This document shows positions 25,001 through 35,600 of a DNA stretch of 64,000 nt, one piece after another. Numbering within the stretch: position 1 is the stretch's first letter; each line of letters starts with the position of its first letter. The stretch is taken from the NCBI GenBank assembly GCA_036346225.1, contig JARFIW010001082.1:310001-374000 (forward strand), in the 5' to 3' direction. Origin of the DNA: Platerodrilus igneus (Eukaryota; Arthropoda; Insecta; Coleoptera; Lycidae). Below the pieces are notes generated by a model, which saw only the letters and a program-made list of their open reading frames with translations, had not been told where the DNA came from and searched no databases. The translations under genes and the position numbers were made by a program.

Positions 25001-26040
25001 GTGTCAAACATTGAACTATATATTTTATCGAGTAATTTTAAATTTTAGAAAGTTGATACTCTAAAAATAAACTTTAAGCGCCAAAAGACTATTTGAAAGA
25101 TATAGAATATAAGCGATTTTTGGTACAGCATAATTTAAAACCCACTTACCAAGATTTGTTGAAAATTCTACAAACAAGAATTTTTTCGAACTCTTAAGTG
25201 GTGAAGGTTCGTAACTCGTAATGTTCAACAGAAGATGGAAACTTTAATTGACTATCCATTAAGTGTTTCAAATACCCGTTCAACGTTTAACGGCATGCAC
25301 CCAAAAAAGCAGATCTCCATTGGTGTTTAGAGTGCCTTGCGATTCCATAATTTTCAAATTATGAAAATAATACCGTTTGTTTAAATATGTAATAATTACG
25401 TTTAAAATTTTGATACTACTTTAAATCTAAGTTATTAACATTTTATATTCCATAGTTGCTGTGAATTTTTAATGCTTCAACATTAAAATCTAAATAATTC
25501 AGAGTTATGCTATTAAAAGTTGTTCATCAAAGTATATGTAAATTTGATAATACTAACCGTTATTAAAAAAATGAAACATGTAGTAAGACATGTTGCCTCT
25601 ACTAATATCGTAGGATGAAACGTAGACCACGTTTTACCTTCAATATTTTGAAGCGTTTCCCAAACCTGACTAATATATAACTGATCGCATATATTCAAAA
25701 ACGTCGGGAAATAATCGACCTTGTAAAATTTAAACAGTAGATAATGAATCGCGAAGTAATAACTTTAGAACTTAAACAATACATTACAAAAACTGTATAG
25801 TACCTTTGACTCACGTCCAATACTTATTGTTAAATGGAAATGGATAAAGGCTTTAAATTAAATACTAATATATGAGGGAACTAAACTACTACAATTATGG
25901 TATAAATTATAGCGTCTGTATTTTAAAGACGCTTCGGTATGAATGAATTGCTTTATGTCAATTTAGTATTTATATAATTGTTTTGACTCAGATTGAAAAT
26001 GTATATTAGTACGTTATACATTAATTCTTCTTGTTAACAG

Positions 26041-26211
26041 GTTTTAGAGGATCCAGTAAAAGGACTACAATTTCAGAATAAATTTGATAGAAAAATTATA
26101 TGCGCTGATCCTACGTCTGCTCCTGGAAGTAACAGCACACGTGTACGTATTAACACAGATATGTACGAGCATGTGGTTTTGTTTGACCATGTAGTTAGAC
26201 AGAGAATTTAA
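26041..26211 (+). CDS. CFAP299: CFAP299-like protein, terminal coding exon
   Basis: After the TTGTTAACAG acceptor, 56 codons run to TAA at 26209-26211. They start VLEDPVKGLQFQNKFDRKII and continue CADPTSAPGSNSTR to a C-terminus ending VVLFDHVVRQRI. The pattern FxNKxDRKI-x2-(D)P-x4-G-(D/S)NSTR and the C-terminal (Q/E)x(V)VL(Y/F)DHxxR are hallmarks of the DUF4464/CFAP299 C-terminus. Phase 0 fits exon B. It appears intact, with host-like codon use, and is likely a functional gene unlike its transposon neighbours. Confidence 0.85.
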   Translation, partial: VLEDPVKGLQFQNKFDRKIICADPTSAPGSNSTRVRINTDMYEHVVLFDHVVRQRI

Positions 26212-26225
26212 TTTCCTACGTAATT

Positions 26226-26231
26226 AATAAA
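26226..26231 (+). terminator. Polyadenylation signal of the CFAP299-like gene
   Basis: AATAAA lies 15 bases after the stop codon and is followed by a GTGTGCTTTTATTT-like U/GU-rich stretch near 26246, giving a very short 3' UTR. Confidence 0.55.
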
Positions 26232-27394
26232 CTATATAAAATCTAGTGTGCTTTTATTTATATTAAGATGATTACATAAAAAGGAAACTAATCCTGAGCC
26301 GAATGAACCAGAAATTTATTCGAAATCAAATCAAAGCTCTGGACTGGAGGAAGAGTGTACTGATCAAGTGAGAACAATAAATGAACAACTTGCATACTAA
26401 GTGAGGACCGACCAAGCGAGGACTAATATACGGTCCTCATAAGTGAAAGTTCTAAAATTTTGTCATGAGAGGGGGAACTCGGTTTTAAAGCCAATAGAAA
26501 GATTTCAGCAGAACCTCACTTTATTATCAGGTTGGTTAGTGTATAAATTATAGTTCAGGATTTTGCCGGTAGTGCGCTTTTATAACAGTATAACTCTTGC
26601 TTCTATATACAAGTAATTTCATCCGACTGACTAAGTGAACCCCATACACTTGGCAACAGCTCAGCATAGCTGTTTTTGCTTATTACCTGCTTTCCAACGA
26701 AAGTTTGGTTTTGTATTTTACATTATTGTATATGATATAGCAAAAAGTAAGAATGGAGTATTAATTTTATTTTCAGTAGTCGACTTTTATTTCATGAAAA
26801 ACTACATTTAACCCAAATTAAGATTTAACAACGTAGATATTACAGAAGTAGTAGTTTTAAGTAAACAGTTTAAACATGGATTTACTTGTCAAAATCCATA
26901 TTGTTTTTGTTGGTGTTTATCGAATAACTGCTGTCGTATACAATATATGAGTGGCATATTGTCAACATAAAAGTAACATTTCAGAGTATAAAAATAACAA
27001 AAAGTTTAAATATTTACTAATAAACAGGTTTAAACTATTTTTTAGTAGTAATTGCTGAGTGTGAACATCAAGGACATGCAGAAGTGTAATACTCTAAGAA
27101 AGAGATTCAAGCTGTATGGTTAAACTGTGACAACACATAATTTTGCGTAGCAATGACTTGAGTGTATATTAATTTGAAAAAACTCGAGGCCGGAAGGTCG
27201 AAGGATTTTTCCTAAAATTATTATACACAAAAGCATTTGCTAAAGGCAAAATTATGTTGGAGTACACAGTTTGATGCACGAGTGGTATATGTTAAGATTA
27301 TTTTGAGTGTCAAATAATAAAATTAGTAAGCGCACGTCGTACGTTTGTCAAAAAGAAAAATAAAAGCACGGTCGGCTGAGTTTAACAGATTAAA
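26232..27394. other. Intergenic, no recognisable feature
   Basis: AT-rich downstream flank of the host gene. A short GAGGACC repeat (near 26400-26440) is the only local structure seen. Confidence 0.45.
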
Positions 27395-27425
27395 TGCACT
27401 ATACTCCATTCCAGTTAAGAAGGTA
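27395..27425 (+). repeat. Left terminal inverted repeat of the Tc1-type transposon
   Basis: 31 bp beginning TGCACTATACTCC; pairs with 30058-30088 at 30 of 31 positions. Confidence 0.85.
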
Positions 27426-27792
27426 GTAGATGACGCTTGTGCTTGAGTCAGATTTACACAGATCAAAAATTTATTAGTTGCTGTATTTGAAAAGTTGCCG
27501 GCGTCGGTTGTATATTTACTATTTTGTGACGATAGTTTTTCAAAAATAACAATGCAAATGGCTTACTTTATTAGTTAATTTTTAAGTATTATAGCATTCA
27601 GTAATTGCAATTTGGTGTTCTTCTTAAGGAATAAGACCACATTGCTTTTTGAAAATGATTTTATTGACGTTTCGATCCTTCTCCTAGGATAGTTGTCTAA
27701 ATAATAACAAGTAGTATTTGTAATTTGGTATTAAATTTCAGAAGATAAAATTGGACTTGGAACTACATTAAGTTTAAGACGGACGAAACTTA

Positions 27793-27933
27793 GGGGCAAA
27801 TTCATAAAGCACTAAGCTACACTCATACTTAATCAATGTTCCATCTCAACTTTTAGTATTTTTCCGAATACCAAAATTGAGATAGAGCATTACTTAAGTA
27901 TGAGTGTGCTTAATGTGCTTTATGAATTTGCCC
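27793..27933. mobile_element. 141-bp foldback MITE, Harbinger-like, nested insertion
   Basis: An almost complete palindrome: the left half starts GGGGCAAATTCATAAAGC and the right half ends GCTTTATGAATTTGCCC, with pairing continuing inward over ~65 bases to a small loop around 27860. It is flanked on both sides by TTA (27790-27792 and 27934-27936), the 3-bp target duplication characteristic of PIF/Harbinger elements, whose ends often begin GGG. It lies inside the Tc1-type transposon, between its left end and the transposase stop, and so inserted after it. Confidence 0.8.
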
Positions 27934-28287
27934 TTAGTCTTACTTAACAATTATGGTAGAATCAAACATTCACCTGGAGTTATAGAATGCTTTAATAAAA
28001 TTCTGTCAGTTTCATTTTTTCGAAAGGTTGTAAATTTGTTAACAATGATTGAAATTAAAGCAATGCATCGATGTTTATACAGATTTTTATTTTTTTTTTG
28101 CAAGATTGAGGTTTTTGAATAAATACATCCAAGAAACACGGTTTTAAAACATATCAAGCATTATTGAACTTTATTTTCTATCTGTTTGGTTAAAGTTTAA
28201 ATAAAATATTAATATAGCACAATATATAAGCTATTTTTAAGTAAACACATCACAAAATATCAAAACAGTGATATCACAAATTTATAT

Positions 28288-29686
28288 TTAATCTACGTCC
28301 ATATCATCCCCAGAGGTATCTTCGTCGTCTGTTGTACTTTCATATCCAACATTTATTACAGTTTGTTCGACATGTTCTTCGACAATGCCATCCAATTTCC
28401 ACATTCTTTCTTCTTCTTTAATTGTATGGCTAATACAATTAACCCAATGTCCTTTATCTATGGCTGCAATTCCTTCATCCAGAAGCATCTTCATGTCGTT
28501 AATTTTAAAAGTAGAATTGTTGGTAGCTACATGCTGCTTTACTCGAGCCCAAATCAGCTCAATTGGATTTAGATTGCAGTGGTATGGGGGTAACCTTAAT
28601 ACAGTTCTGCCAGAGCGTTTTACAATTTCGTCAACAACATAATAAGGTACCGGGTGAGCCAGAGAGTGCTGCTTTACTAAGGCTAATAATTCAACTTTTA
28701 ATAGCTCTTTGGTAACTTCAATGTGTTTTGCGTTTAACCAATTATAAATTTGATTTGGAACCTTATCGGCTTTGACGCTATGATAAGGAGCATTATCAAG
28801 CACGATTACACTATCATTATTAAAAAGAGGTAATACACCTTTCAACCAAGTTGTAAACGCTTTACCGTTCATGTCTTCGTGATAATCTTCTAAAACGATA
28901 ATTATGAACTCAGGGTCCTAAGTTGTTTATAGTGCTAATACGCTACCTGTTTTTTTTAGGTTGAAAGTTTAAATATGCACCATTGACAAATCCCATATCA
29001 CTACCCATGTGCGCAACAATTAATCTCTTGCCCTTGCCAGAGGGATCTCGTATACCAGTCGATAAACCTTCGATTAATGCCTGCCTTGCTGTTTTTACAG
29101 TGGTGTCTTGCCATGCCTTGTTCTTTACATGTCCAGCATTCACCCACGTTTCATCAGTATAATAAATTCTTTTGCCTTCAGCTCTATAGTTTTTAATTGC
29201 AGTTAAATATTTTCTTCGACACAACACAATTTCAGGTTTTTTAATTAAAATTGTTTTTCGGCTACGCTTTCCATATTTAAAACCCAATTTCATCATTACC
29301 CGATAAAGTGATGTGCGACTGAAGTTTGGTAAAGAGTCATCATTGTTTATTGCATGTAATACTTTCTATAAATTTGGTAATTCATTTCTAAAGTAAAATG
29401 CATGAACATGCCGTCGAATCGCACATCTTTCAAATTCTTAAAGTTCGTCGTAGATTGTTGTACGCACTCTTGTAGTCTTTGGCGAGGAAGCAGTACCAGT
29501 AGTTTCCATTTCTTTTACAATATTTCACATCGATCGAACCCCTAAACCCACTTATAACGCAGTTTGCTTCACAGATTGCGTTTTGGATGCATTTGTGGAA
29601 TTTTTCAAATATATATTATAGGCAATAAGCTTTTGCCCGCTCATAACATGTTTGCCCTTCGGATTTTTAATAGGTTGGTGATCCAT
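28288..29686 (-). pseudogene. DDE_3-type transposase (IS630/Tc1 superfamily), broken
   Basis: The N-terminal start MDHQPIKNPKGKHV lies at 29686. An HTH-bearing segment follows but is interrupted by in-frame stops between 29600 and 29300. The catalytic core is split in two frames. The first part (28943-29296) has IYYTDETWVNAG with the first catalytic Asp and GKGKRLIVAHMGS. The second (28288-28872) has VIVLDNAPYHS with the second Asp, and LPPYHCNLNPIELIW with the Glu. The shift lies between 28873 and 28942 around the DYHEDMNG region. The spacing between the second Asp and the Glu is 78 residues, far longer than the 34 of classic Tc1, with an inserted segment of lysine- and leucine-rich helices. 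The acidic tail (TTDDEDTSGDDMDVD) is typical of this insect transposase family. Confidence 0.88.
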
Positions 29687-30057
29687 AATTAAATAAAAGT
29701 CTGAAAAGAATTTATTGTTAGTATTATATGCTTATCTTTAATGAGACATGCTTACCTTATTATGAAGACACTGGTGTTTTATAGCTCTGACAAGAACTGT
29801 TTTGATACTAAATATAAAATTAACACAAATTAATAAGGCCGAGCAAAATTTCAAACTAATAACAAAATACAATAAATAACACAAACGAAAATATGAAAGG
29901 GCAATAGCAAATGTCAAAATGCCAATTGACAATCTGTCTTATAATAAAAATGTTCAAACAACCAACACAAACATACAGGATATTTATACTTGTGTACACT
30001 TGGCTCATCCATCCACCAATGAGAATCGCTAAAATTCAGTCCTATCTTTTTCTTCAG

Positions 30058-30088
30058 TACCTCCTTAACTGGAATGGAGTATAGTGCA
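30058..30088 (-). repeat. Right terminal inverted repeat of the Tc1-type transposon
   Basis: Inverted counterpart of 27395-27425, ending ...GGAGTATAGTGCA on the plus strand. Confidence 0.85.
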
Positions 30089-30284
30089 GGTTAATCGTAT
30101 ATCTAAACTACTCATGTGATGTACATGACGTTTCTGATTGGTTACATTTTGTATAAGTGAAATCATTACATACATTAGTCTAAAGAATGATTGTAAAATG
30201 AGAGCCTCGGTGGAAGTCTAGTGGGGTTTACTCAAGTAATATAATTCTGGTTTGAACTATGCCCGCTTCGATGATCACTAAGGG

Positions 30285-32086
30285 TCATCATCATCATTAG
30301 GTCTTCAGTCCTGGAACTGGTTAGACGTGTACCATCATTGTTTCTTATTCTGAACTAACCTACAGATTTCCCTGAAATTTGCACAGTCTGTATCTATCAC
30401 TATTTGATCGAGGTCTACATCTACCTCTTTTTTCCTATCTCTGCTTGTAATATATCCCATACCATTCCCCAAAAATGCCTTAGAACGTTTTCTGCCCTTC
30501 TACTTCCCTTATCTTTTTCCCCTGATATCCTTGTTCCCCTACTATTTCTATAACCTATTTGTTATTTTATTATCTTTGTTTGTCCATGCTATCGTCCTCA
30601 TACATCTGAAGCATAGCATTTCAAAAGGCTGCTACCGTTTTTCTGTCTGCTTTTCAGACGGCTCGTATTTTATAGGCATACTGTGCTGTGCTCCACACAT
30701 ATGCTTTCAACAATTTTCTTCTTGTTCTATGTTTGTTGTCTTTCATCATAGGCGCTGTTCTTTCTTGTTAGATGCAGTTCAGTCACCTATTGTTTTACAA
30801 TTATATATCCTATTTCTCCGACATTCAGAAGTGGTGAAGGAGGGTAAGTAGCCTGTGGTTGCCAAGTTCCCCCAACACCTACAAGTTTACCGATTTAATA
30901 TTTTTTCTAATATATCTTTTCGCACAGTCACCATGAGTTGCAGATATTTCACAACCCACACCTGTAGTTGTTTATATTAATCATCAGATTTATCTGCGCG
31001 AATTTTTTCATCATTAGATTTTCCGTCTCAAAACTGGTTGGACACGTACCTGCACTTATTTATATTCTGAGCTAGCCTACATAGTTTCATGAAATTCTCA
31101 CACAGCATGTATACAGCTCGTTTCCCTTCTATTGTTTTCTAATTGTATGCCCTATTTCACCGAGATTCAGTGAGGGGGTTAAGCAACCTTTGGCTACCAA
31201 GATCCCCCAACACGTAGACACTTGCCGAAATAATGGTTTTCCAGTAAATCCTTTCACATAATTAACATAATTTGAGAATATTACCTAACCAATTCTTGTA
31301 GTTGCTTATAATAACCATCATGTTTAACTACAGTTACTTTTTCGTCATTAGTTTATTCCTATTGGGACTGGTTGGATACGTGCCTCCATTGATATCTATT
31401 CTGGGCTAGCCTACACATCTCCTTGAAACTCCTACAGCCCACATCTTTTACTATCTGTGTGCAGTAGTCTAACCTAGGTCTGCCTCTTCTTCTTTTTTTC
31501 CTATCTCTCCGCTCTGATTCTATTACCGCTGCTTGCTTTTTGTATAAGCTATGTAATATTCGTCCTAAAACTCATTCCAATCTTTTTGAATATTTTAAAC
31601 ATTTTTTCTATTTAACATTGTCGTTTGCTTTTTCCAGATCTACAAACCCTATATACACGCTTTCCCGTTTTTCTATTGTTTCTCTATTATCACTCTCAGA
31701 GCTAAAATAGCCTCCCGTGTTCCCCTGTTTTGCCTAAACCCAAATCGGTCTTCTCCTAGTATTTCGTCAGCCCGTTTTTCCATTCGTCTTTGTACAATTC
31801 TCGTTAATATTTTTGACACGTGTGCTGTTAAAGTAATTGTTCGAAAATTTTCACATCTATCCGCGCCTTGCTTTTTTGATATAGTTACTACGATGTTACG
31901 TTTGAAATCTTTGGGTATCTCGCCTGTCTCATACATATAGCTTACAAGTTGGAAGAGACGTTCTATTACTGCTTGTCCAGCGGCTTTTAGAGTTTCTGCT
32001 TGCACCTTATCTGTACCCGGCGCCTTACCATTTTTCAGACCCTTTAATGCTAATTCAAACTCATCTCTAAGTATAGGATATCCCAA
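30285..32086 (-). mobile_element. Head-to-tail cluster of three 5'-truncated non-LTR copies
   Basis: Three consecutive minus-strand copies start (3' ends) at about 30285, 31006 and 31340. Each begins with TCATCATTAG-like sequence and a conserved ACTGG-TTGGA-ACGT-CC stretch, and the same pair occurs at 7078. The first includes a degraded C-terminal ORF2 segment (LLKAYVWSTAQYAY, 30.60-30.75 kb), the second is mainly 3' UTR, and the third extends into an RT frame (31673-32086). The 3' tail on the coding strand is a TGATGA microsatellite. Clade not resolved. Confidence 0.7.
31673..32086 (-). pseudogene. Non-LTR reverse transcriptase fragment
   Basis: A 137-residue open frame with the RT domain N-terminal half. 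ELALKGLKNGKAPGTDKVQAE is the conserved K-G-K-A-P-G-x-D block, followed by a stretch with IPKDFKRN, NFRTITLTAHVSKIL and DRFGFRQNRGTREAI, corresponding to RT motifs 0-2a. The catalytic YADD block is not present in this frame; the sequence at lower coordinates is degraded. No apurinic endonuclease domain precedes it, so the copy is 5'-truncated near 32090. Confidence 0.85.
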
Positions 32087-32121
32087 GTCATCATTTTCAA
32101 TGTCTGATTCCTGTTCTAAGG

Positions 32122-32229
32122 GTAGTAATAGAAAATTTGGAACCGAGACTAGGGCGGTCTCGATCTCGACACTCTAAGAGTAGTAATAGAAAATTTGAGA
32201 CCGACACTAGGGCGGTCTCGATCTCGACA
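32122..32229 (+). repeat. 58-bp direct tandem repeat
   Basis: Two copies (from 32122 and 32180) of GTAGTAATAGAAAATTTG... each ending with CTAGGGCGGTCTCGATCTCG. Diverged further echoes (GAGACCAAGACTAAGGAGG) reach about 32350. The GAGACCG...CGGTCTC arms inside each copy can fold on themselves. Confidence 0.7.
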
Positions 32230-32349
32230 TATAAACCAAAGTTACGTCTCTGTCTCGATTTGAGACTAAACCATGATTGAATATCGGTCTCGTTTTACCA
32301 TTATAAATGAAAAATTGGAGACCAAGACTAAGGAGGACCTCTGTCCCGA

Positions 32350-33021
32350 TTTATAAACCATGGCCTTGTCTCCATCATTCCATCTCAAGCTGGAGTGGTA
32401 AAGAAGCCTCCTTATCTTAATTTTGTGGGCTATTCTTATTATTAAATTAAATATGTCAGAATGTAAGAAATGTTCTTGTTTGTCTATTATATCAATGCAT
32501 ATTATGTAACTTTTGTGATTAAATATGAATAAATTAATTAATTTAAGGTGCATACCTTAATAGGTGTATTAAAAGCATGTTCTGATGTTAAAGGCAAATA
32601 TTTTCTATAAAATGCAACCTCTATTGCATTAAAAAGCAATTAAAATTTAAATTAATCGCCCTGTAGATTACAGAAATTTATTTTAAATGAAGAATTTTCT
32701 AGAATCTCAGTCATGCGTATTTAGAACTACGTAAATAAACTAATCAATAACTAAAATATTTATTCCAAGAAGCGGCCAAAATACTAAAAGACCCAGAAAA
32801 TGTAATAGAAATTGATAAGAAATATTTATAATCTTCGCATTCATTGTTGGAGAGAAGCGATTCGCCATAATAATCGTATAGTGTAAAACAAGGACAAACA
32901 GCGCGCGTCACGAATAAGTGGAAGGAGATTCCGAGGTAATAAATTCCGCGATTTTAGACGCTAATAAATTTTTCTGCAAACCTTGTATCATAATCGTCCA
33001 TACACATTCTGCTAGATAATT
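32350..33021. other. No recognisable feature
   Basis: AT-rich non-coding sequence leading into a TA microsatellite. Confidence 0.4.
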
Positions 33022-33028
33022 TATATAT

Positions 33029-33073
<45 letters not shown>
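33022..33073. repeat. (TA)n microsatellite
   Basis: About 52 bases of TA repeat with one phase break. The next ~540 bases to 33615 hold nothing I can support. Confidence 0.95.
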
Positions 33074-33074
<1 letters not shown>

Positions 33075-33619
33075 CGCGTTTATTAATTAAGGGATTCATT
33101 CGATTCATAAATTCCATCGCGAAATGTTATTCTGATTTAAATCGTGAGCTGTTGCTTTGCGAAGATGATATTTGAAGTATTCAGTAAGCATACTGTAATT
33201 TAATAACTACGATGATACAATGAATATAGAAGTGATGCTTTAAATGTAAATTACATAAAAAATAGAATTTATTAAACTACAATGAAGAAGGAAAATCCTT
33301 CAATATAACGCTATTTTTAAAAATTTTATTAAATAATTGAAAGGAAGATTTAAGCATAATGTACCTTGGTAACTGCTGTTTGAAATGAGGATTTTAAATA
33401 TGGAAAAATCTTATAAGCTAGTTTGACGTGAATTTAAAATAAGAAGATATTTAATTACGAAGAGCGTTTCTGTGGATTCTGCAAGTACTACTTTTAGATT
33501 TATTTTTAATTGATATTGGAGTATTTGTTTGAATGTTTTACGTTAGCTTAAATACAAAATCTACAATTAAGTTTTAGGTATGTAATTATTAAAAATATTT
33601 TTCGTATTTTATAGGTAGT

Positions 33620-33690
33620 ACTAGAAGCGGTTTGTAGTCCCTACGGGACTACTTTGAGCGCCTCTACTCGCTTTGTGGGCCACTCTCCTT
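33620..33690 (+). repeat. Composite satellite header, copy 1, with hairpin
   Basis: Starts ACTAGAAGCGGTTTG and includes a perfect 8-bp-stem hairpin GTAGTCCC-TAC-GGGACTAC (33634-33652), then TTTGAGCGCCTCTACT. The same header recurs at 38629, each time directly in front of a 15-bp array. Confidence 0.8.
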
Positions 33691-34082
33691 ACGCCCCACC
33701 ATCTTTACTCCCTACCATTTTTGCGCACCGCCCTCTCTACGCCCCGCTCTCTCTACGCCGCGCTCTCTACGCTCCGCCCCCTCTACACCCTGCACCCTCT
33801 ACGCACCGCCCTCTCTACGCCCCGCCCTCTCTACGCTCTACCCTGTCTACGCCACGCACTCTCTACGCTTCGCACTCTCTACGCTTCGCACTCTCTACGC
33901 CCCGCCCTATTTACGCCCCGTCCTATCTACGCTCCGCCCTATTTACGCCCCGTCCTATCTACGCCCCGACCTTTCTACAACCCGTTCTATGTACGCCCGC
34001 TCTCTGTACGCCCCGCCCTCTCTACGACCCGTCGTCTCTACGCCACGCCTTTTCTACACCTCGCGCTCTCTACACCCCACTC
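33691..34082 (+). repeat. 15-bp tandem array, block 1
   Basis: Variants of CTCTCTACGCCCCGC repeated about 25 times with C/T and occasional length changes. Because 15 is a multiple of three, open frames appear here as 5-residue repeats; these are by-products of the array, not proteins. Confidence 0.9.
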
Positions 34083-35600
34083 TAGCAGACTTTGTCGAAA
34101 TCATTTCTGGGAGTCAACCGGATCAAGATCACCTCGCTCAAGTAGACTTTGCCGAAATCACACCGGGAGTCGATCGAATCAAGATAATTTTGCTCTAGTA
34201 GACTTTGTCGAAATCACCTCATGGAGTTGATCGGATCAAGATCACTTCGCCCTAGTAGACTTTGTTGAAATCACTTCAGGGAGACGATAGGATGAAGATG
34301 CTCTAGTAGACTTTGTCGAAATCACCTCGTGGAACGATCGAATCAAGACCACTTCGCTCTAGTATACTTTGTCAAAAACTCTTTGGGGAGTCAATCGGGC
34401 CAAGATCATTTCGCTGTAGTAAATTTGTCGAAATCACTTCATGAGTAGATCAGATCAAGATCACTTCGCTTTAGTAGATTTTTTCGAAATCACTGCGGGA
34501 AGTCGCTCGGATCAAGACCACTTCGCTCTAGTAGATTTTGTCGAAATCACTTCGGGGAGCCGACCGGATCAAGAACACTTTGTGTTAGTAGACTTTGTCG
34601 AAATTGCTTCGGGGAGTCGATCGGATGAAGATCATTTTGCCCTAGTAGACTTTGTCGAAATCAATTCAAGGAGTCGACCGGATCGAGAGCACTTCGCCCT
34701 AGTAGACTTTATCGAAATCACTTTGGGGAGTCGACCGGACCAAGATCATTTCGCCCCAGTAGACTTTGTTGAAATCATTTCGTGGAGCTGATCGGATCAA
34801 GACCACTCCGTTCTAGTAGTTTTTGTCTAAATCACTTCAGGGAGTCGATCCGATCAAGACCACTTCGCCCTAGTAGTCTTTGTCGAAATCACTTAAGAGA
34901 GTCGATCGGATCCAGATCACTTTGACTTAGTAGTCTTTGTCGAAATCACTTCGGGGAGTCGATCGGATCAAGATCACTCCATTCTAGTAGTCTTTGACGA
35001 AATCACTTCAGGGAGTCGATCGGATCAAGACCACTTCGCCCTAGTAGCCTTTGTCGAAACACTTCGGAGGAGCCAATCGGATCAAGACCAGTTCGCCCTA
35101 GCAGTCTTTGTCGAAATCACTTCGGAGAGTCGATCGGATAAGGACAACTTCGCCTTAGTAGACTTTGTCGAAATCACTTCCAGGAGTCGATCGGATCAAG
35201 ATCATTTCGTCGTAGTAGACTTTGTTGAAATAACTTGGGTAGTCGATCGGATCAAGACCACTTCGCTCTAGTGACTTTGTCGAAATGATTTCGGAGAATC
35301 AATCGGATCAAGATCACTTCGTCCTAGTGACTTGTCGAAAGCACGTCGGAGGAGTCGATTGGATCAAGATCACTTTGTCATAGAAGACTTTGTAAAAATC
35401 AGTCAGTGGTAGTCGATTGGATCAAGATCGCTTCGCCATAGTATACTGTCGAAATCATTTTGGGAAGTCGATCGGATTAAGACCTTTGTGTCCTAGTAGA
35501 CTGTCGAAATCACTGCGGGAGCCGATAGGATCAAGATGACTTTGCGCTAGTAGACTGTCGAAGTCACTTTGGGGAGTTGATCAGGATCAAGATCAGTTCC
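34083..35600 (+). repeat. 57-bp tandem array, block 1
   Basis: About 26 diverged copies of a ~57-bp unit containing GACTTTGTCGAAATCACTTC, GGGGAGTCGATCGGATCAAG and CACTTCGCCCTAGTA. Unit length drifts (54-58 bp) toward the right edge. It creates a 19-residue periodic open frame in places. It follows the 15-bp array without a spacer. Confidence 0.92.

Larger units (their letters stand above)
16406..26040 (+). other. Large (9,635 bp) intron of the CFAP299-like gene
   Basis: Bounded by the donor after NYK and by the acceptor TTCTTGTTAACAG at 26028-26040. It contains a 440-bp MITE-like element, the tRNA-like tandem array (18757-22035) and dispersed repeat copy B. The stretches 16406-17485, 17926-18750 and 22040-26040 show no further gene, RNA or repeat that I can support; they are AT-rich with many stops. 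A hairpin GTCTCCC...GGGAGAC lies near 17120-17160. Confidence 0.75.
27395..30088 (-). mobile_element. Tc1/IS630-type DNA transposon (2.7 kb), inactive
   Basis: Bounded by 31-bp inverted repeats at 27395-27425 and 30058-30088 (core CACTATACTCCATTCCAG; one mismatch). It contains a single transposase pseudogene on the minus strand (28288-29686). A separate small foldback element is inserted at 27793-27933. A clean TA target duplication is not evident outside the repeats. Ends, size and a single DDE_3-type gene fit an autonomous element of the IS630-Tc1-mariner group that has since decayed. Confidence 0.85.

Noticed and set aside
33654..34791. Long open frames with 5- and 19-residue periodic proteins
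   Set aside because: They coincide exactly with 15-bp and 57-bp tandem arrays whose unit length is a multiple of three; open frames are an automatic by-product, there is no start context, and other frames are equally open.
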